Assembly (NCBI GenBank): GCA_021778375.1
Contig: JAJYCM010000110.1
Location: 1 to 8,504, forward strand
Source of the DNA: Bacteroidota bacterium
GTDB lineage: Bacteria > Bacteroidota > Ignavibacteria > Ignavibacteriales > Ignavibacteriaceae
DNA length: 8,504 nt
Direction of reading: 5' to 3'
Position 1 is the first letter of the stretch, and every line of letters begins with the position of its first letter. The translations under genes and the position numbers were made by a program. The notes under the pieces were generated by a model. It did no database searches, had not been told where the DNA came from, and saw nothing but the letters and a program-made list of their open reading frames with translations. Of the stretch, positions 7,059 to 8,504 are shown in pieces.

Positions 7059-7172
7059 AGTTATTTTACTGATGTTACACAATGGGTTATTATTACATAA
7101 TGAGAAACCTCGGAGGTTTTGCACTTCACTTCCTCTATATTTGAAATTGTCTGCGTAACATGAGTTATTTTA
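7059..7172. mobile_element. MITE-like element with flanking 10-base direct repeats
   Basis: A core of about 94 bases (7069-7162) has the hallmarks of a small non-autonomous transposable element. Its ends, ACTGATGTTACACA (7068-7081) and TGCGTAACATGAGT (7152-7165), are inverted repeats matching at 12 of 14 positions. It is flanked by an exact 10-base direct repeat, AGTTATTTTA, at 7059-7068 and 7163-7172, as expected of a target-site duplication; the outer three bases of the right end belong to both repeats, so the exact boundary is uncertain by a few bases. A perfect palindrome, AAACCT-CGG-AGGTTT (7105-7119), lies close to the centre. No coding capacity is seen. It sits between the divergent lipoprotein and DedA genes, 41 bases before the DedA start, so it may influence their transcription. 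A duplication of 9-10 bases would suit IS4-type transposases, but that link is inference. Confidence 0.55.
7105..7119. repeat. Palindrome AAACCT-CGG-AGGTTT
   Basis: The six-base arms are exact and separated by CGG; counted as a DNA palindrome the arms extend to seven bases around one G (AAACCTC-G-GAGGTTT). It is the most GC-rich point of the divergent spacer and lies near the middle of the MITE-like element. It cannot terminate either flanking gene, since both start outward from here, and no T-run of useful length follows. It is most simply the tip of the element's hairpin; an operator is the alternative. Confidence 0.5.
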
Positions 7173-7206
7173 TTAAAACTAATTTTTCTCTTTAATATTA
7201 ATTTTT

Positions 7207-7833
7207 ATGAATGATTTTTATTTTTGGATAAGCCATTACGGTTACTTCGGAATCTTTTCTCTTTTAGTTTTTGGAATTATCGGACTTCCAATTCCGGATG
7301 AAACATTGCTGACTCTATCAGGCTATCTAATTTACGAAGGACATCTCCACCTCCTTCCGACATTTATTGCAGCTTACCTTGGCAGCATCTGCGGCATTTC
7401 AATTAGCTATGCGATTGGGAGCACCTTTGGACATCATTTTATAATTAAATACGGAAGGTTCGTTCATATAACCGAAGAGAGATTAAAAGTTGCTCATAAC
7501 TGGTTTGAAAAAATCGGCAGATGGACCTTGTTGGTGGGATATTTTATCCCTGGAGTTAGGCATATAATTGCAATTATTGCCGGGACTTCTGAATTGTCAA
7601 TGTGGGAATTTGCAATTTTTGCATACAGCGGCGCTTTAATTTGGACAACTACTTTTTTATCAATCGGCTATTTCTTTGGCAATCATTGGAAAAAAATTCT
7701 CCCGGTTTTTGAACATCATGTGACTACGGCTTCAATTGTTGTTTCCGCATTATTGATTGTTTTTTTCATAATGAAAAATCTTTGGAAGAAAAGAAATAAG
7801 AAGACAGAAGACAGAAGCCAGAAGTCAGAATAA
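7207..7833 (+). CDS. DedA-family (VTT/SNARE-associated) inner-membrane protein
   Basis: This 208-residue polytopic inner-membrane protein belongs to the DedA superfamily, whose members are linked to lipid-carrier recycling and membrane homeostasis; some act as undecaprenyl-phosphate or phospholipid translocases. The re-entrant motif GLPIPDETLLTLSGYL covers 26-41, with P28, P30 and acidic D31-E32. The second signature, GYFIPGVRHIIAIIAG, is at 111-126, with P115 and R118. E. coli YqjA/YghB carry an arginine where this protein has Y112 (RFxPxxR there, YFIPGVR here). Hydrophobic segments lie around 12-28, 48-72, 106-126, 134-157 and 172-189, and the tail is highly charged. The tail from about residue 198 is encoded by a 7-base tandem repeat, listed separately. 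The ATG at 7207 has no Shine-Dalgarno but begins a normal N-terminus. Divergent from the lipoprotein gene, convergent with the acyl-CoA synthetase gene. The exact substrate is unknown. Confidence 0.92.
   Translation: MNDFYFWISHYGYFGIFSLLVFGIIGLPIPDETLLTLSGYLIYEGHLHLLPTFIAAYLGSICGISISYAIGSTFGHHFIIKYGRFVHITEERLKVAHNWFEKIGRWTLLVGYFIPGVRHIIAIIAGTSELSMWEFAIFAYSGALIWTTTFLSIGYFFGNHWKKILPVFEHHVTTASIVVSALLIVFFIMKNLWKKRNKKTEDRSQKSE
7799..7830 (+). repeat. 7-base tandem repeat AGAAGNC in the 3' end of the DedA gene
   Basis: Four adjacent units, AGAAGAC, AGAAGAC, AGAAGCC and AGAAGTC (7799-7826), plus a partial AGAA run directly into the TAA stop at 7831-7833. They encode the last charged residues, KTEDRSQKSE. 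A unit of seven is not a multiple of three, so gain or loss of one copy would change the reading frame of the tail and the stop position. The repeat lies after the last membrane segment, so such changes would leave the membrane core intact. Confidence 0.8.
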
Positions 7834-7907
7834 TATATTCATCACACGCATAGGAGTCAGCTTAAGATAAGCATGTTACAAAAAAATATAGAATATTTAT
7901 TTTATAT

Positions 7908-7926
7908 ATGGGTTAAAATGGGTTAA
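7908..7926. repeat. Direct repeat ATGGGTTAA x2
   Basis: Two exact 9-base copies lie at 7908-7916 and 7918-7926, with a 10-base period, in the spacer between the convergent DedA and acyl-CoA synthetase genes. A single A separates them. A small hairpin, GCTTA-AGA-TAAGC (7860-7872), lies just before. No role is evident; a one-turn period is typical of a helical-phase binding site but also arises by slippage. Confidence 0.35.
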
Positions 7927-7945
7927 TTTAGATTTTTTTTGTCAT

Positions 7946-7981
7946 GCCTTCGGGATTAAGACAAATAAATCCCCTGAGGGT
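7946..7981. repeat. Hairpin between convergent genes, REP-like or bidirectional terminator
   Basis: The arm CCTTCGGGATT (7947-7957) pairs with AATCCC (7968-7973) and GAGGG (7976-7980), with a two-base bulge (CT) and a 10-base loop, giving 11 pairs including one G-T; a further G-T pair closes 7946 with 7981. It is the strongest stem in the window and lies between two genes that end towards each other, 112 bases after the DedA stop and 36 bases after the ligase stop. The T-run is at 7933-7940, before the stem on the plus strand, so neither strand has the stem-then-U order of an intrinsic terminator. It looks more like a palindromic intergenic repeat than a classic terminator. Confidence 0.5.
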
Positions 7982-8039
7982 TCGTTGCGTTTAATTCAAA
8001 ATTGCGCCTTGCCGTGCTATGAATTTCCGTTCTCGTTGC
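7982..8039. repeat. GC-richer repeat-like patch overlapping the 3' end of the acyl-CoA synthetase gene
   Basis: The word TCGTTGC occurs at 7982-7988 and again at 8033-8039, the second copy inside the last codons of the ligase gene. An inverted pair, AATTCA (7993-7998) and TGAATT (8020-8025), brackets the stop codon (TAG at 8019-8017). Base composition is richer in G and C than the neighbouring spacer. Together with the adjacent hairpin this suggests one dispersed repeat of about 100 bases that reaches into the coding end. Confidence 0.35.
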
Positions 8040-8504
8040 TTACCAAATACCTCTTAATTTTTTGGGTTGTCGTTTTTTCAAATTCAACCTGGCGAATATA
8101 AAATTTCTTTATCTGCTTAAAGACCGGAAGTTCTTTGTTTACATCTTTAATTACTTGAGCGATTGTTTGCTGAACTAAATCCTCGGTTATCGGGATATTA
8201 TTATTTTCAGAATATTCAATGAATGCTTCCGCATCGGTTACAAGCTGTACTGCAATAATCTCATCATGCTTCGGATCTTTTTCACCATAAACCAAAGATT
8301 CCAGGACATAAGGGCTTCGATTCAAAATATCTTCTATCTCCTCGGGAAAAACATTTTCACCGTTCTTTGCAATGATCACATTTTTCTTTCTACCGCTGAT
8401 ATGAAGAAATCCGTCCTTTTCAATAAATCCTACGTCGCCGGTCTTAAACCATCCGTCTTGAAACGAATCCTCGGTAAGCTTTTCGTTTTTATAATATCCG
8501 AGCA
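8017..8504 (-). CDS. C-terminal part of an acyl-CoA synthetase (AMP-forming, ANL superfamily)
   Basis: The frame is open from the right edge, so 161 residues of a larger enzyme are visible. Such enzymes activate a carboxylic acid, here probably a long-chain fatty acid, with ATP to an acyl-adenylate and then to acyl-CoA. The fragment starts LGYYKNEKLTED and has the adenylate motif GWFKTGD (17-23), the hinge region GRKKNVI (37-43), NGENVFPEEIE (47-57), and near the end EKTTTQKIKR, whose lysine (148) matches the catalytic Lys of the A10 motif. The insert around IPITEDLVQQTIAQVIKDVNKELP resembles FAA1-type long-chain ligases. A GTG at 8379 is only an internal valine codon of this domain, not the start. 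The last residues, SNENGNS, lie in repeat-like DNA. No symbol is assigned because the N-terminal domain is missing. Confidence 0.9.
   Translation of the reverse strand, partial: LGYYKNEKLTEDSFQDGWFKTGDVGFIEKDGFLHISGRKKNVIIAKNGENVFPEEIEDILNRSPYVLESLVYGEKDPKHDEIIAVQLVTDAEAFIEYSENNNIPITEDLVQQTIAQVIKDVNKELPVFKQIKKFYIRQVEFEKTTTQKIKRYLVSNENGNS

Noticed and set aside
7872..7879. CATGTTAC word resembling the end of the MITE-like element
   Set aside because: Only eight bases match and the following A-run differs from the element; expected by chance in AT-rich DNA of this length.
7873..7926. Plus-strand 17-codon frame with AGGAGT upstream
   Set aside because: The AGGAGT at 7853-7858 is about 14 bases before the ATG, too far, and the frame simply reads through AT-rich repeats in the convergent spacer.

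Overview
The window is AT-rich bacterial DNA. Its gene content and protein style point to the Bacteroidota/Ignavibacteriota side of the tree: an outer-membrane TonB-dependent receptor with an N-terminal carboxypeptidase-regulatory-like domain, a lipoprotein with a short lipobox signal, and several starts with little or no Shine-Dalgarno. The Ignavibacteria-like placement is an inference from protein style, not from a marker gene. No tRNA, rRNA, CRISPR array or complete insertion sequence was seen.

Layout. Bases 1-71 hold the first 23 codons of a minus-strand secreted protein. Its start lies 43 bases downstream of a large minus-strand TonB-dependent receptor (115-3150), so the two look co-transcribed. 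After a 283-base spacer come an OmpR/PhoB-type response regulator (3434-4126) and, upstream of it in the same transcript direction, a membrane sensor histidine kinase without a HAMP domain (4216-5787). They form one two-component system. A 438-base spacer (5788-6225) carries a GC-richer patch and a long inverted repeat. Next is a minus-strand lipoprotein with two OB-fold-like domains (6226-6936). It is divergent from a plus-strand DedA-family membrane protein (7207-7833). The window ends inside the C-terminal domain of a minus-strand acyl-CoA synthetase/AMP-ligase (8017 to beyond 8504), which is convergent with the DedA gene.

The genes read as an envelope neighbourhood: outer-membrane uptake, signal sensing, an exported lipoprotein, an inner-membrane DedA protein and fatty-acid activation. 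No single pathway ties them together. The kinase and regulator clearly work as a pair; whether they control the receptor downstream is only suggested by position.

The most interesting structure is in the spacers. A roughly 94-base MITE-like element sits in the divergent promoter region (7069-7162). It has imperfect 14-base terminal inverted repeats, a central palindrome and a perfect 10-base direct repeat on both flanks. One of its terminal motifs recurs in the GC-richer patch near 6020. The 3' ends of the DedA and acyl-CoA synthetase genes each run into repeat-like DNA: a 7-base tandem repeat codes for the DedA tail, and a hairpin-bearing patch follows the ligase stop codon. I saw no convincing new multi-gene system.
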